A DNA stretch of 64,000 bases from PALSA-1440 sp050011195 (GTDB lineage: Bacteria; Verrucomicrobiota; Verrucomicrobiia; Limisphaerales; UBA8199), in NCBI GenBank assembly GCA_050011195.1, contig JBEKJO010000013.1, positions 9,717-73,716 of the forward strand, given 5' to 3'. A program made the position numbers and the translations under genes. A model generated the notes under the pieces. It worked only from the letters and a program-made list of their open reading frames with translations. It did not search any database and had not been told where the DNA came from. Of the stretch, positions 25,033 to 33,773 are shown one piece after another. Within the stretch, counting starts at the first letter, position 1; the number at the start of each line of letters is the position of its first letter.

Positions 25033-25074
25033 TTGGCGATTGGCGATTGGCGATTTACGATTTACGATTTACGC
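25033..25074. repeat. Heptamer tandem array (TTGGCGA/TTTACGA)
   Basis: Six contiguous 7-bp units: three TTGGCGA, two TTTACGA, one TTTACGC, in strict phase. It sits in the intergenic gap upstream of the VWA gene. Similar 7-bp units occur at 45506-45533 and 58505-58544. Confidence 0.9.
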
Positions 25075-25244
25075 GCGGCTGGCGATTCGTGAGGTCGCGG
25101 TCAGGGCGGCCAGAGGGTTACAAACGCGTGCAGCTTTTATAGATGCGGAGGGGCAATAAAAGGAGATGTTGACACGGTGTAACGCAATTGCTAATCGTGC
25201 GTGGTTACGTGCGGTTGGCAGTGGGAGAAAGGCTCGGATTAAAT

Positions 25245-25958
25245 ATGAAGATTATTCTATCGCTCGCGGTAATGACCGCTCTGGTGGCGCTGGAGCAGGG
25301 CACAACTTGCCGCGCCGCCGATGAGGACGGCGTGGCGCTGGCCATTATCTACGATACTTCCGGCAGCATGCACGATTCGGTGCGCGACAGCACGGGGCGG
25401 TCCGCGCCCAAATACATCATCGCCAACCGCGCGCTGGCGGCGGTGGCGAAGCAGATTCAGGCCTTTGCGACCAACAATGCAGGCGGCGCGCCCCGGAAGG
25501 TCGAGGCCGGTCTGTTCGTGTTCAGCGGGGAGAGCGCGCGGGAGGCGGTCAAGTTCGGGCCGTTCGATGCGGCGGCGCTGGAAGAGTTTGCCCGGAGCTT
25601 TTCGACTCCGAGCGGCAACACGCCGCTGGGCAACGCCTTGAGTGTGGCCACCCGGAGGGTCCTGCGTTCGCCCCTCTCGCGAAAGCACGTGCTGATCATC
25701 ACGGACGGCATGAACACGGCGGGGCCGACACCGGCCGCGGTCATGCCCAGGCTCAAGCAGCAGGCGGAGGAGAAGCAGACGACCGTGTCCGTGCATTTCG
25801 TGGCGTTTGACGTGGATGCCAAAGTGTTCGATGGGGTCAAGAAGCTCGGCGCGACGGTGGTCGGGGCATCCGACGAGAAGCAGCTTAACACGCAATTGGA
25901 GTATATCCTCCAGCGCAAGATTCTCCTCGAAGAAGAGGAGCCGGTGAAAAAGAAGTAA
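25245..25958 (+). CDS. Exported von Willebrand factor A (VWA) domain protein
   Basis: 237 residues. Signal peptide about 1-24 (MKIILSLAVMTALVALEQG). A VWA domain fills the rest, with the MIDAS motif DTSGSMHDS, the distal Thr in SGNTPLGNAL and Asp in ITDGMNTAG, so metal binding appears intact. The tail is acidic then basic (LEEEEPVKKK). It is first in a collinear cluster with a PspA-like protein, an ABC transporter and an AAA+ ATPase. VWA plus AAA+ pairs often act together in metal insertion or complex remodelling (MoxR/VWA). The role here is unknown. The frame upstream of 25245 lacks a signal and is excluded. Confidence 0.85.
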   Translation: MKIILSLAVMTALVALEQGTTCRAADEDGVALAIIYDTSGSMHDSVRDSTGRSAPKYIIANRALAAVAKQIQAFATNNAGGAPRKVEAGLFVFSGESAREAVKFGPFDAAALEEFARSFSTPSGNTPLGNALSVATRRVLRSPLSRKHVLIITDGMNTAGPTPAAVMPRLKQQAEEKQTTVSVHFVAFDVDAKVFDGVKKLGATVVGASDEKQLNTQLEYILQRKILLEEEEPVKKK

Positions 25959-25983
25959 CCAGCAAGCAATAGAAAGGAAACCT

Positions 25984-26742
25984 ATGTTTAGAGCGATCAA
26001 GCGGTTGTTTATATGGATGGGCCTGATGGCGGAGCAGGCGACTGAAACCGATGCCATCAACCAGGCCGTCGTCGAGCGCGGCATCCGCGACTCCAAGGCG
26101 AAGGCCGACAAAGCGCATTATGCCAACGGCCAATTGGCCGGGCAGATTGCGCTGCTGCGGGACCAGATCAAGCGGCAGGAGCGCCAGCGGGAGGAATTGC
26201 AAAGCCTCTTGCAGGCGGCGGCGGCGGCCAATGACGAGGCCAACGGCGCGCATTACGCCGACGAGCTGGCCACGGTGGAGGCGGACTTGAAGGATAACAA
26301 GGACCAGGCGGACAACCTGGAGCAGCTTTACAAGCAAAACACGGAGATCATCGCCGAGAGCCTGCGTGAGATTCAGAAGTTCCAGCGCGAATTCGAGGCG
26401 GTCAAGGCCAAGGTGGCGATCGGGCGCTCGCTCGAGAACCTGTCGGGCATGATGAAGAGTTCGATCACCGAATTGCAGGGCATGATGGGCGGCGAGCTGG
26501 GCCAGTCCATGCAGCAGCTCCGGCAGTCCGCGGCCTCCGGCGAGGGCCAGATGCGCGCGACGCTCGATTTGGCCAAGGAAATGGGCTCGGGCATTGCGCG
26601 CGAGCAGGAAGCCCGCAAAATCCGGGGCGCGGCGCTGTTCCAGGAATACAAGAAGAAGATGGGCATGGTGCAACCCGAAGCGGCGGCGGCGACGCCGGCC
26701 CCCGCGGCCCAACCGGAACGGCAGAAGATCCCGGAGCAATGA
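25984..26742 (+). CDS. PspA/IM30-like coiled-coil protein
   Basis: 252 residues, almost entirely alpha-helical. An amphipathic N-terminal helix (MFRAIKRLFIWMGLMAEQA) precedes long coiled-coil segments (GQLAGQIALLRDQIKRQERQREELQ; ATVEADLKDNKDQADNLEQLYKQN) and ends in an Ala/Pro tail. The layout resembles PspA/Vipp1 ESCRT-III-like proteins, which bind stressed inner membranes. It follows the VWA gene by 25 bp. ATG 25984 is preceded by GAAAGGAA. Confidence 0.75.
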   Translation: MFRAIKRLFIWMGLMAEQATETDAINQAVVERGIRDSKAKADKAHYANGQLAGQIALLRDQIKRQERQREELQSLLQAAAAANDEANGAHYADELATVEADLKDNKDQADNLEQLYKQNTEIIAESLREIQKFQREFEAVKAKVAIGRSLENLSGMMKSSITELQGMMGGELGQSMQQLRQSAASGEGQMRATLDLAKEMGSGIAREQEARKIRGAALFQEYKKKMGMVQPEAAAATPAPAAQPERQKIPEQ

Positions 26743-26752
26743 AAAGAACAAA

Positions 26753-26784
26753 CGGAGTGACGGAGAATTGGAGTAATGGAGTAA
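26753..26784. repeat. Octamer tandem array (TGGAGTAA)
   Basis: Four 8-bp units: CGGAGTGA, CGGAGAAT, TGGAGTAA, TGGAGTAA. An inverted, diverged counterpart (CATCACTC and variants) lies at 26845-26876, so the junction between the PspA-like and OmpA-fusion genes could fold as a long imperfect hairpin. A related array is at 42859-42898. Confidence 0.8.
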
Positions 26785-26844
26785 TGTGCTGACAAATGAA
26801 CACGGTGTTGGAGCAGAGGCGTGTTGGAGGAGCGGGATTGTTCC

Positions 26845-26876
26845 CATCACTCCACCACTCCAGTGCTCCATCACCC
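26845..26876. repeat. Octamer tandem array, inverted orientation
   Basis: Four 8-bp units: CATCACTC, CACCACTC, CAGTGCTC, CATCACCC. They are the reverse-complement type of the array at 26753-26784, just before the OmpA-fusion gene. Confidence 0.75.
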
Positions 26877-26892
26877 CAATCCCCTTAATGCT

Positions 26893-28629
26893 ATGACAAC
26901 ACGTGGAAAGATAGTTTTGACAATTGTGCTCCTGGCCGTGGTCGGCTTTGGAGTGTACCGCTGGTGGGACAAGATCGCGCCCCAAAGCAAACCGCAGAAT
27001 GTATCCGTTGACGTCGCCAAGGTCAGGGATGACATCGCCAAGGCCAAAGCCGTGCCGGTGGACATCCCGCTGCTGGCGGGCACCAATGTGGCGACGCTGG
27101 TCGAGCGCTCGGGGATTCCCGCGGTGAGCGGCGTCAGCGACTACAAGAAGGAGATGAAAGACGGCAAGCCGGTCGTCGAGTTCCCCATCAACGTCTGGCC
27201 CGGCTGGGCGCCCATCATCATGGCCAACGCCGGCATGGAACCGAGTGACCAAAGCGTCTTCGCCAGGAAATATGGCTTCTATGTTCACCTCGCCATCGTG
27301 GACGACCCCGTGAAGGCGCGCGACCTCTTCGCCAGCGGCCAAAGCCACATCCTATGGGGCACGCTGGACATGATCGCGCTGTTCGCGCCGGAACTGGTCA
27401 AGGACTCGCGCACGGTGCCGGTGGTGTGCCAGCAAATCGACTTCTCGGCGGGCGGCGACGGCGTGGTCGCCCGGGGCGACATTCGCAGCGTCAACGATCT
27501 TCGGATCAAGGACGGCAAGCGCAGGAAGGTGGTGCTGGCCCAGAACTCGCCCAGCCATTATCTCATCATGTCGCTGCTCATCGACGCGGGCATCGACCCG
27601 GGGGACATTGATTTCAAATGGTCAGCGGATGCGCCCTCGGCGGCGAAGATATTCGTGCAGGACCCTAGCTACGACGCGTTCGTGGGCTGGTCGCCGGACA
27701 TCTATAATGTCACGGACAAGCTGAAAGGCTCGCGCCTGGTGGTGACGACCGGCACCGCCAACCACCTGATCGCCGACGTGTGGGCAGTGCGCAACGATTT
27801 CTACCGCGACCACCCGGAGATCGTGTCGGGCCTGGTGCGCGGCATCCTGGAAGGCGTGGATATGGTGCGCAAAGACCCCGGCCGGGCCGCCCAGGCGCTG
27901 GCCACCGGCTTCAGCCTGCCGGTGGAGGATTGCAAGAACATGGTCGGCAAGGACGGCGGCATTACGGAAGGCGACGCCCACCTGACGAACTATCGCGAGA
28001 ACGCGAAGTTCTTCCTCGACCCGTTCAACCCGGCGAGCTTTGAAGTCGTCTGGAACAGCGCCTCGACCATCTACAAGTCCCTGGGCACGATCAGCAGTTC
28101 CGTGCCGGCGGCCAAAGTCAAGGCGGCGACGGTCCTGGCCGCCATGTCCGAGGAATACAAGGATGTGCGCGACCTCTCCCAGCCGACCTTCAAACCCGAT
28201 GCGCTGATGAAGATGAGCGCCGAGGCGGGCGCCGGCCAGGTGCTGACCAAGGCGGTGCAGGTTGCCTTCGAGCCGAACAAATCGGTCCTCAACGCGGAGT
28301 ATGACACGACCATCCCGGCCACGCTGGAGGAAATCGGCAAGCTCGCCGGGCGGTTCGGCAACGCCTACATCATCATCGAGGGCAACACCGATGCCAGCCG
28401 CAAAGGCATCGTCCCCACCGACCTGGTCCGGCAGCTCTCCTACGACCGCGCCGACGCCGTGCGCAAGGCCATTATGGACAAGTACCAGTTCGACCCGAAC
28501 AAGTTCAAGGTGGTCGGCAACGGCTGGGACAATCCGCTGCCGGGCTGCACCGACCCGAGCAACGCCGAGCATAACAAGAAGAACCGCCGCGTTGAGGTCA
28601 AGGTCTTCCCGCTCGAATCCGGGTCCTGA
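26893..28629 (+). CDS. NMT1/SsuA-like substrate-binding protein fused to a C-terminal OmpA domain
   Basis: 578 residues. An N-terminal membrane anchor (IVLTIVLLAVVGFGVYRWW) is followed by a periplasmic-binding-protein domain of the SsuA/TauA/NMT1 type at about 95-330 (FPINVWPGWAPIIMANAG; HILWGTLDMIALFAPEL; FVGWSPDIYNVTDKL). The C-terminal OmpA-like peptidoglycan-binding domain (about 465-575) shows VAFEPNKSVLN, IIIEGNTDAS, LSYDRADAVRKAI and NRRVEVKV. It would tether a binding protein between inner membrane and peptidoglycan. Permease and ATPase genes follow, so this is probably their substrate-binding partner; the substrate is unknown. The fusion is uncommon among classical ABC importers. Confidence 0.88.
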   Translation: MTTRGKIVLTIVLLAVVGFGVYRWWDKIAPQSKPQNVSVDVAKVRDDIAKAKAVPVDIPLLAGTNVATLVERSGIPAVSGVSDYKKEMKDGKPVVEFPINVWPGWAPIIMANAGMEPSDQSVFARKYGFYVHLAIVDDPVKARDLFASGQSHILWGTLDMIALFAPELVKDSRTVPVVCQQIDFSAGGDGVVARGDIRSVNDLRIKDGKRRKVVLAQNSPSHYLIMSLLIDAGIDPGDIDFKWSADAPSAAKIFVQDPSYDAFVGWSPDIYNVTDKLKGSRLVVTTGTANHLIADVWAVRNDFYRDHPEIVSGLVRGILEGVDMVRKDPGRAAQALATGFSLPVEDCKNMVGKDGGITEGDAHLTNYRENAKFFLDPFNPASFEVVWNSASTIYKSLGTISSSVPAAKVKAATVLAAMSEEYKDVRDLSQPTFKPDALMKMSAEAGAGQVLTKAVQVAFEPNKSVLNAEYDTTIPATLEEIGKLAGRFGNAYIIIEGNTDASRKGIVPTDLVRQLSYDRADAVRKAIMDKYQFDPNKFKVVGNGWDNPLPGCTDPSNAEHNKKNRRVEVKVFPLESGS

Positions 28630-28795
28630 GTCCGAGTTGGCCCGAACCAGGCGACTAGTGCCAGCCTTCGGCCGGCACGCATAGACAAGCAATGACCCGT
28701 TTTCGAAACCGAGACGAGGCACGGCGCCCTCAGGGCCAAGTGTCAATAGTAACGGGACAAGCGAGCACCCCGGCCCCAGCGGGGCATTATGCCAT

Positions 28796-29668
28796 ATGCC
28801 AGAATCCTTCCGCTTCCTGATCTTCGCCGTGGTGTTCGTGGTGGTTCTGACGCTGGTCGTTCGCCTGACCAGACTGCGGGTCCGTGGGGACTTGCCTTCA
28901 GCCAAGATGATAGGTCTGACGGCCTTGTTTATTGGAGTCGTCCTGGTGGCCTGGTGGTTGGTCACCCGCGGCCAGCCGGAAAAGCGGATGATCCAATCGC
29001 TCATTTTGCCCAGCCCGACGGAAGTCCTCAGTGCTTTCAAGCCGTTGCACTTGGAACAAGGCCTGGTGCGCAGCGCCTTTTATTCATGGCTCCGGGTGAC
29101 CGCCGGCTTTGGGCTGGCCGCCCTCGTGGCTCTGCCCCTGGGGGTTTACATGGCGACCTTCCCGTCAGTCGCCGCATTCTTTCGGCCCCTCTCCCTGGCG
29201 GGGACCTACGTGCCCATCGTGGTCCTTATCCCCTTGAGCATGACATGGTTCGGCACCGGCGAAGCCCAGAAGATGGGATTCCTGTTCATCGGCTGCTTCG
29301 TCGCGTTGCTGCCGTTAGTCATCAAGGACATCGCCGACGTGCCGTCTGCTTTCTTGGATGTGGCGGTCACGAAAGGCGCATCACAATGGCAACTGGTCCG
29401 ACACGTTCTGTTCCCCGTAGCCCAGGCCAACATCTGGGACCACATGCGCGGTGTGTATGGCGTGGGCTGGGGTTGGATCATTATGGCGGAAGTTTTTGTT
29501 CGGCCGGAGTATGGGCTCGGCGGCTTGATCGATGTCTCCACCCGGCGCAGTCAAACCGGCTCGGTTTATGCGATTATCCTTGTGATTGTGTTGATCGCCG
29601 TGGCTTGCGACCAGTTGTGGCGGCTGGGGGGTGAATTGCTCTTCCCGTACCGCAAGACGGAAGAGTGA
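28796..29668 (+). CDS. ABC transporter permease (SsuC/TauC type)
   Basis: 290 residues with about seven hydrophobic helices, including two N-terminal ones (FRFLIFAVVFVVVLTLVV; MIGLTALFIGVVLVAWWLV). The BPD_transp_1 core holds the cytoplasmic EAA loop DVAVTKGASQWQLVRHVLFP, which contacts the ATPase. It follows the OmpA-fusion gene (166-bp gap) and is 3 bp from the ATPase gene. Sulfonate/nitrate-type permeases are the closest class by sequence pattern, but the linked binding protein makes the substrate uncertain. Confidence 0.9.
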   Translation: MPESFRFLIFAVVFVVVLTLVVRLTRLRVRGDLPSAKMIGLTALFIGVVLVAWWLVTRGQPEKRMIQSLILPSPTEVLSAFKPLHLEQGLVRSAFYSWLRVTAGFGLAALVALPLGVYMATFPSVAAFFRPLSLAGTYVPIVVLIPLSMTWFGTGEAQKMGFLFIGCFVALLPLVIKDIADVPSAFLDVAVTKGASQWQLVRHVLFPVAQANIWDHMRGVYGVGWGWIIMAEVFVRPEYGLGGLIDVSTRRSQTGSVYAIILVIVLIAVACDQLWRLGGELLFPYRKTEE

Positions 29669-29671
29669 GTT

Positions 29672-30583
29672 ATGCCGGAAGCCAGTCATCCCAGCGACGG
29701 TGCCGCGCCTCATCACGCGAAGCCCGACCAGGCCGAGGGCTTGCTCGCGGCTCCGCCGGAACAGCGGCTGCTCGCGCCCCCGGACGTAGTGACCTTCAAG
29801 CACGTCTCCAAGACCTTCGGCCACGGACCGGATGCCAAGCTGGCGCTTCAGGACATCGACTTCACCATCGAAGACCTGCCCAACACTGGTGAGCTTATCA
29901 CGATTGTCGGTCCCTCAGGCTGTGGGAAGTCCACCCTCCTGCGCATCATCGCCGGCTTGAAACCGCATTTCCCCCAGACCAGTGGCCAAGTGCTCGTGCA
30001 AGACAAGCCGGTGCAGGAACCGGGGCCGGACCGGGGCCTGGTGGACCAGAAGTACTCGCTGCTGCCACACCTGAATGTGCTCGAGAACGTCGCCTTCGGG
30101 CTGAAGTTGCGCGGGGTGAAACGCTCGGACCGAATCGCCCGCGCGCAGGAATGGGTGAAGAAGGTCGGCCTGGAAGGGTCGGAGAAGAAGTTCCCATCCG
30201 AGCTTTCAGGCGGCATGCAGCAGAGGGTGGCCATCGCCGCGACGCTCATTCTCCAGCCGCACATCCTGCTCATGGACGAACCTTTCGGGGCCTTGGACCC
30301 CGGCATCCGCCTGCGGATGCAGGAACTGCTCATCGAACTGTGGAATGAACAGAAAAGCACGGTGTTTCTGGTGACCCACTCGGTCGAGGAGGCGGTTTAC
30401 CTGGGCGACCGCGTGTTTTTGATGGCCCCCAGCCCGGGGCGGCTGGTGGAGATTCTGAAGGTGCCACGGCCAGCCGAGCCGCCGGAGGAAAGCCGCCGCA
30501 AGCCGTGGTTCATTAACTTCTGCCAGGCGCTGCTCCATCGGCTCGAAGAGGAATCCCCCGCCCCGCATGGCGTAAAGGTCTAG
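29672..30583 (+). CDS. ABC transporter ATP-binding protein (SsuB/TauB type)
   Basis: 303 residues. After a 40-residue Pro/Ala/His-rich leader come Walker A VGPSGCGKSTLLR, Q-loop region VDQKYSLLPHLNV, signature LSGGMQQRVAIA, Walker B ILLMDEPFGALD and H-loop VTHSVEEAVYL. All ATPase residues appear intact. It ends with a basic tail. It is coupled with the permease gene, 3 bp apart, and precedes the coiled-coil and AAA+ genes. Confidence 0.93.
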   Translation: MPEASHPSDGAAPHHAKPDQAEGLLAAPPEQRLLAPPDVVTFKHVSKTFGHGPDAKLALQDIDFTIEDLPNTGELITIVGPSGCGKSTLLRIIAGLKPHFPQTSGQVLVQDKPVQEPGPDRGLVDQKYSLLPHLNVLENVAFGLKLRGVKRSDRIARAQEWVKKVGLEGSEKKFPSELSGGMQQRVAIAATLILQPHILLMDEPFGALDPGIRLRMQELLIELWNEQKSTVFLVTHSVEEAVYLGDRVFLMAPSPGRLVEILKVPRPAEPPEESRRKPWFINFCQALLHRLEEESPAPHGVKV

Positions 30584-30644
30584 CCGCTGAACTTTTGTGT
30601 GTCCCCCAATTCTCGCCTGCGCTAGACTGCCCGCGTAGAACCGC

Positions 30645-31628
30645 ATGGACGAGCAAGCGCCAAATTATCATCGCGAGTTTCTGAAAAGCCCGCAACACGC
30701 GGCGCTGGGGCTGCTCACGCTGGGGGCGGGCTTCATGAGCGGGATGATGCTGCCGCTCATTGCCGGCGTAACCTGCTATACGCTGGGCTGGATTTATCTG
30801 CCCGACCTCCCGTTCTTCCGCCGCTGGGTGGACCACCGCCGCGAAGCCGCCAAACGCGCGGAGGATGTGCAAAAGGTCGCCGCCTTCGTTCAGCGCCGGG
30901 ACGCCCTCATCGCCTCCCTCTCGCCGGTTCGCCGCGAATGCTACACCCGCCTCGCCGCCGTCTGCCACGACATCGAGACCGCCAGCGCGGACAATCTGCT
31001 GGCCTCCGCCGACCCCGCCACCGACCCCCGCCTGCGCAAGCTGGACGAGCTGATGTGGACCTACCTGCGCCTGTTGGGCATTCAGGAGTCGCTCGAGCAG
31101 TTTCTGGCGACCGAGCGCAGCGAAAACGTGCCGGCCATTTTGAAGGACGCCGAAGCCGAAGCCGCCCGCCTCAACACCGAAGTCGAGGCCCTCAAAGCCA
31201 AGGGCAACAGCGACGCCCTGGACACCAGGCAACGCTATCTGGGCTCGCGCCTCGAGCGGTTGGAAGTGCTGCGCAAACGTCAGCAACGCAGCGAGCAGGC
31301 CGAGGCCAACCTCGCTCTTGTCGTCGCGGAGCAGGAGCGCCTCGACCAGCAGATCAAGCTCATCCGCGCCGATGCTGTCGCCACCAAGAACGCCGAGACC
31401 CTTACCGCCCGCATTGACGCCACCGTCGAACACCTGGACCAGACCAACAAATGGCTCTCCGAGATGGATGAGTTCAAGGACCTCGTCGGCGACATGCCTG
31501 CCACGGATCTCCGGGTTGGTTACCAGGCGGCCGCGGCTCCGTTGCCCGTCGCGCCGGCTCCGCCGCCACCCATCATTCAGAATGTGCCATTCAAGAAGCG
31601 CTACCCCGACCGTCAGCGCCAGGCATGA
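30645..31628 (+). CDS. Membrane-anchored coiled-coil protein
   Basis: 327 residues, not recognised. Near the N-terminus are two hydrophobic segments (HAALGLLTLGAGFMSGMMLPLIAGV; CYTLGWIYLPDLPFF). A long helical/coiled-coil region follows (about 65-275; EAEAARLNTEVEALKAK, LERLEVLRKRQQRSEQAEANLALVVAEQERLDQQ) and a Pro/Ala-rich tail with basic end (PFKKRYPDRQRQA). It lies between the ABC ATPase and the AAA+ ATPase in one direction, so it may link membrane and cytoplasmic parts of the system. Function unknown. Confidence 0.75.
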   Translation: MDEQAPNYHREFLKSPQHAALGLLTLGAGFMSGMMLPLIAGVTCYTLGWIYLPDLPFFRRWVDHRREAAKRAEDVQKVAAFVQRRDALIASLSPVRRECYTRLAAVCHDIETASADNLLASADPATDPRLRKLDELMWTYLRLLGIQESLEQFLATERSENVPAILKDAEAEAARLNTEVEALKAKGNSDALDTRQRYLGSRLERLEVLRKRQQRSEQAEANLALVVAEQERLDQQIKLIRADAVATKNAETLTARIDATVEHLDQTNKWLSEMDEFKDLVGDMPATDLRVGYQAAAAPLPVAPAPPPPIIQNVPFKKRYPDRQRQA

Positions 31629-31630
31629 TG

Positions 31631-31837
31631 AAATCCGAAATCCGAAATCCGAAGCCCGAAAGAAGCCCGAAGAATCGCGCTTCGTGTGGCTGTAGCGCGT
31701 CCAGGCACCGCCACTCGCAGTCTGTGCTATGGAGCCACTGTCCGCCGGCAACCGGGCGTGCCCTTCGGGGACAAATTCGGATTTCGGCCCTCGGATTTCC
31801 TTCGGTCCTCGGATTTCGGATTTCGGATTTCGGATTT
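31631..31837. repeat. Inverted pair of heptamer arrays (AAATCCG / CGGATTT)
   Basis: Left: AAATCCG three times and AAGCCCG (31631-31658). Right: four CGGATTT units (31810-31837). The arrays are reverse complements and flank about 150 bp between the coiled-coil and AAA+ genes, so transcripts could form a long stem. The spacer has no supported gene. Confidence 0.85.
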
Positions 31838-31851
31838 CACCTTCCCTCCCC

Positions 31852-33666
31852 ATGAAAACTGAATCCTCCACCGCTCCACCATCCTCAACCGCAACCACCG
31901 CAACGCCATCCCGCCTCCCTCTGAAAGGCTGGGCGCTCGAACTGGCGCGCCGCTGGAACGGCGGCACCTATTCGCTGTTTATCCTCCACGGCAACATCTT
32001 TGATCTGTTCCCCGTGCAGGACGACTCAAGCGTCAATTACGTCCCGCTCAAAACCTTCCTCGTGCGCCGGCTCTTCCCCGAGCGCGCCTGCCTCCTCTTC
32101 TACGACATCAGCGACGGTTTGACCTTCGGCTCCGCCGACATGCAGAAACGCTTCTTCGAGTGGCTCGAGGTCTATGACAACGTCGAGAACACCAACTTCC
32201 ATGCCTCCGGGCCGCCGCGGGACCTCCTCCATCTGGCCCCCCTGCTCCGCCGGTTCTTCCTGCGCGTCGCCGAAGAGAAAGAAAAGTGGCGCGGCATCAC
32301 CTTGGTCATTGATTTCCCCGAGAAACTGATCCCCGCCTGCGAGGAAGCCAATGCCAGCATGGAGGAACGCATGAACCTGGTGACGTTCCTCAAGTGGGCT
32401 GCGGCGCCGGAACTTGCCCGGCTCGACATCGGCGTCGTGCTAGTCACCGAGACCGCCGACGAACTCAGCGCGCGCCTGCTCCAAAACCCCTATGTCGCCC
32501 AGGTCCGCATCGAATTGCCCGACGCCGACGAGCGGCTCCGCTTCCTCCAATCCGGCTGGGCCGAAGAGATGGCGGACGGCAAGCCCTTCTCCAACTGGAG
32601 CGATTTCTCCGCCGAAGAGCTGGCCGCGCGCACCTCGGGGCTGAACCTGTTGCGCATTCGCCACTTCCTCGCCGAGGCCATCCGCAATGGCATCCGCGTC
32701 ACGCAGGAACATCTGACCGCCAGCAAGAAGCGCCTCATCGAGGAATACTGCCAGGGTTTGGTGCGCTTCATAGACCCGAAGCCCGGCGTGAACCTCGACC
32801 TTGTGGCCACACATGTCGCACCCAAGCAGAGGCTGCGCGAGCTGGCCTGGCTCATCAAGAATGGCAAGACGGACGTGATCGAGCGCGGTGTCCTCGTGCC
32901 GGGCCGTGTGGGGGTAGGCAAATCCTTTCTCATTGACTGCTTTGCCAGCGAATGTGGCCTCCCCGTCATGGAAATGGGCGAGTTCCGCTCCAAATGGGTC
33001 GGCGATACCGAACGCCAACAGGCGCGCATTCTGATGACCATCCGCGCCCTGGGGCCGGTCATTGTGGTCGTGGACGAAGCCGATGCCGTCTTCGGCGACC
33101 GCGAAGCCGACGGTGACAGCGGCGTTTCCGGGCGCGTCTTCGCCGCCTTCGCCGCGCACATCGGCGATTCCACCCTGCGCGGGCGCGAGCTTTGGGTGGC
33201 GATGACCTCCCGGCCGGACCTGCTGTCCATTGACATGAAACGGCAGGGGCGCTTTGGGCTTTGCATTCCGCTCTTCCCGGCCCAAGGGGCGGACGACGTG
33301 GTCGAACTCTTTACCACCGTCGCCAAGGTCAAGAAGATTGCCCTGACCGAGCCAATCCTCGCCTACATCCGCCAGAACCTCGGCTCGCGGCCTCTCACCG
33401 GCAGCGACGTGGAATCCATCCTCATCCGCGCCAAAGAACGCGCCGTGCTGGCGAAACGGGACGACGACGTCCAGCGCGCCGACCTCGAGGAAGCGGTGAA
33501 CTCGTTCATTGATCCGCTCGACCCGGACCTGCTCGCCTTGCAGGAATTGGCCGCCGTCCTCGCCTGTTCCGACCGCCGCTACCTGCCCGAGCACTACCTG
33601 ACAGGCGACCGCGCCCAGTTCCTCGCAGACTTCGCCCGCCTCAAACTCCGCGCCGCCCACCGCTGA
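31852..33666 (+). CDS. Tandem-AAA+ ATPase
   Basis: 604 residues. The N-terminal half (about 25-280) resembles a degenerate AAA domain without a normal Walker A (YSLFILHGNIFDLF; ITLVIDFPEKLIPACEEAN; LDIGVVLVTETADEL). The C-terminal half is a proper AAA+ module of FtsH/CDC48-like type with Walker A PGRVGVGKSFL, Walker B VIVVVDEADAVF, sensor MTSRPDLLSIDMKRQGRF and a helical lid (GSDVESILIRAKER). It has no protease domain and no transmembrane helix. It probably remodels a partner of the cluster. ATG 31852 sits directly after the right heptamer array. Confidence 0.85.
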   Translation: MKTESSTAPPSSTATTATPSRLPLKGWALELARRWNGGTYSLFILHGNIFDLFPVQDDSSVNYVPLKTFLVRRLFPERACLLFYDISDGLTFGSADMQKRFFEWLEVYDNVENTNFHASGPPRDLLHLAPLLRRFFLRVAEEKEKWRGITLVIDFPEKLIPACEEANASMEERMNLVTFLKWAAAPELARLDIGVVLVTETADELSARLLQNPYVAQVRIELPDADERLRFLQSGWAEEMADGKPFSNWSDFSAEELAARTSGLNLLRIRHFLAEAIRNGIRVTQEHLTASKKRLIEEYCQGLVRFIDPKPGVNLDLVATHVAPKQRLRELAWLIKNGKTDVIERGVLVPGRVGVGKSFLIDCFASECGLPVMEMGEFRSKWVGDTERQQARILMTIRALGPVIVVVDEADAVFGDREADGDSGVSGRVFAAFAAHIGDSTLRGRELWVAMTSRPDLLSIDMKRQGRFGLCIPLFPAQGADDVVELFTTVAKVKKIALTEPILAYIRQNLGSRPLTGSDVESILIRAKERAVLAKRDDDVQRADLEEAVNSFIDPLDPDLLALQELAAVLACSDRRYLPEHYLTGDRAQFLADFARLKLRAAHR

Positions 33667-33677
33667 CCAGCTCCCGA

Positions 33678-33761
33678 TTTCACGTTTTACGTTTCACGCA
33701 CCCCGCATCACGTTTCACGTTTCACGCATCACGTATCACGCATCACGCATCACGCATCACG
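33678..33761. repeat. Heptamer tandem array (TTTCACG/CATCACG)
   Basis: Twelve 7-bp units in perfect phase, mixing TTTCACG, TTTTACG, CATCACG, TATCACG and one CACCCCG. It lies between the AAA+ gene and the small terminal gene. A three-unit TTTCACG copy lies at 38347-38367. Confidence 0.92.
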
Positions 33762-33773
33762 CCCCCCCAGCCT

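Noticed and set aside
28659..28679. Hairpin GTGCC...GGCAC as a terminator between the SBP/OmpA and permease genes
   Set aside because: Only a 5-bp stem and no T run; a terminator here would also split the ABC genes.
27622..29040. Minus-strand 472-codon ORF
   Set aside because: Shadow of the SBP/OmpA fusion gene, whose domains are clear.
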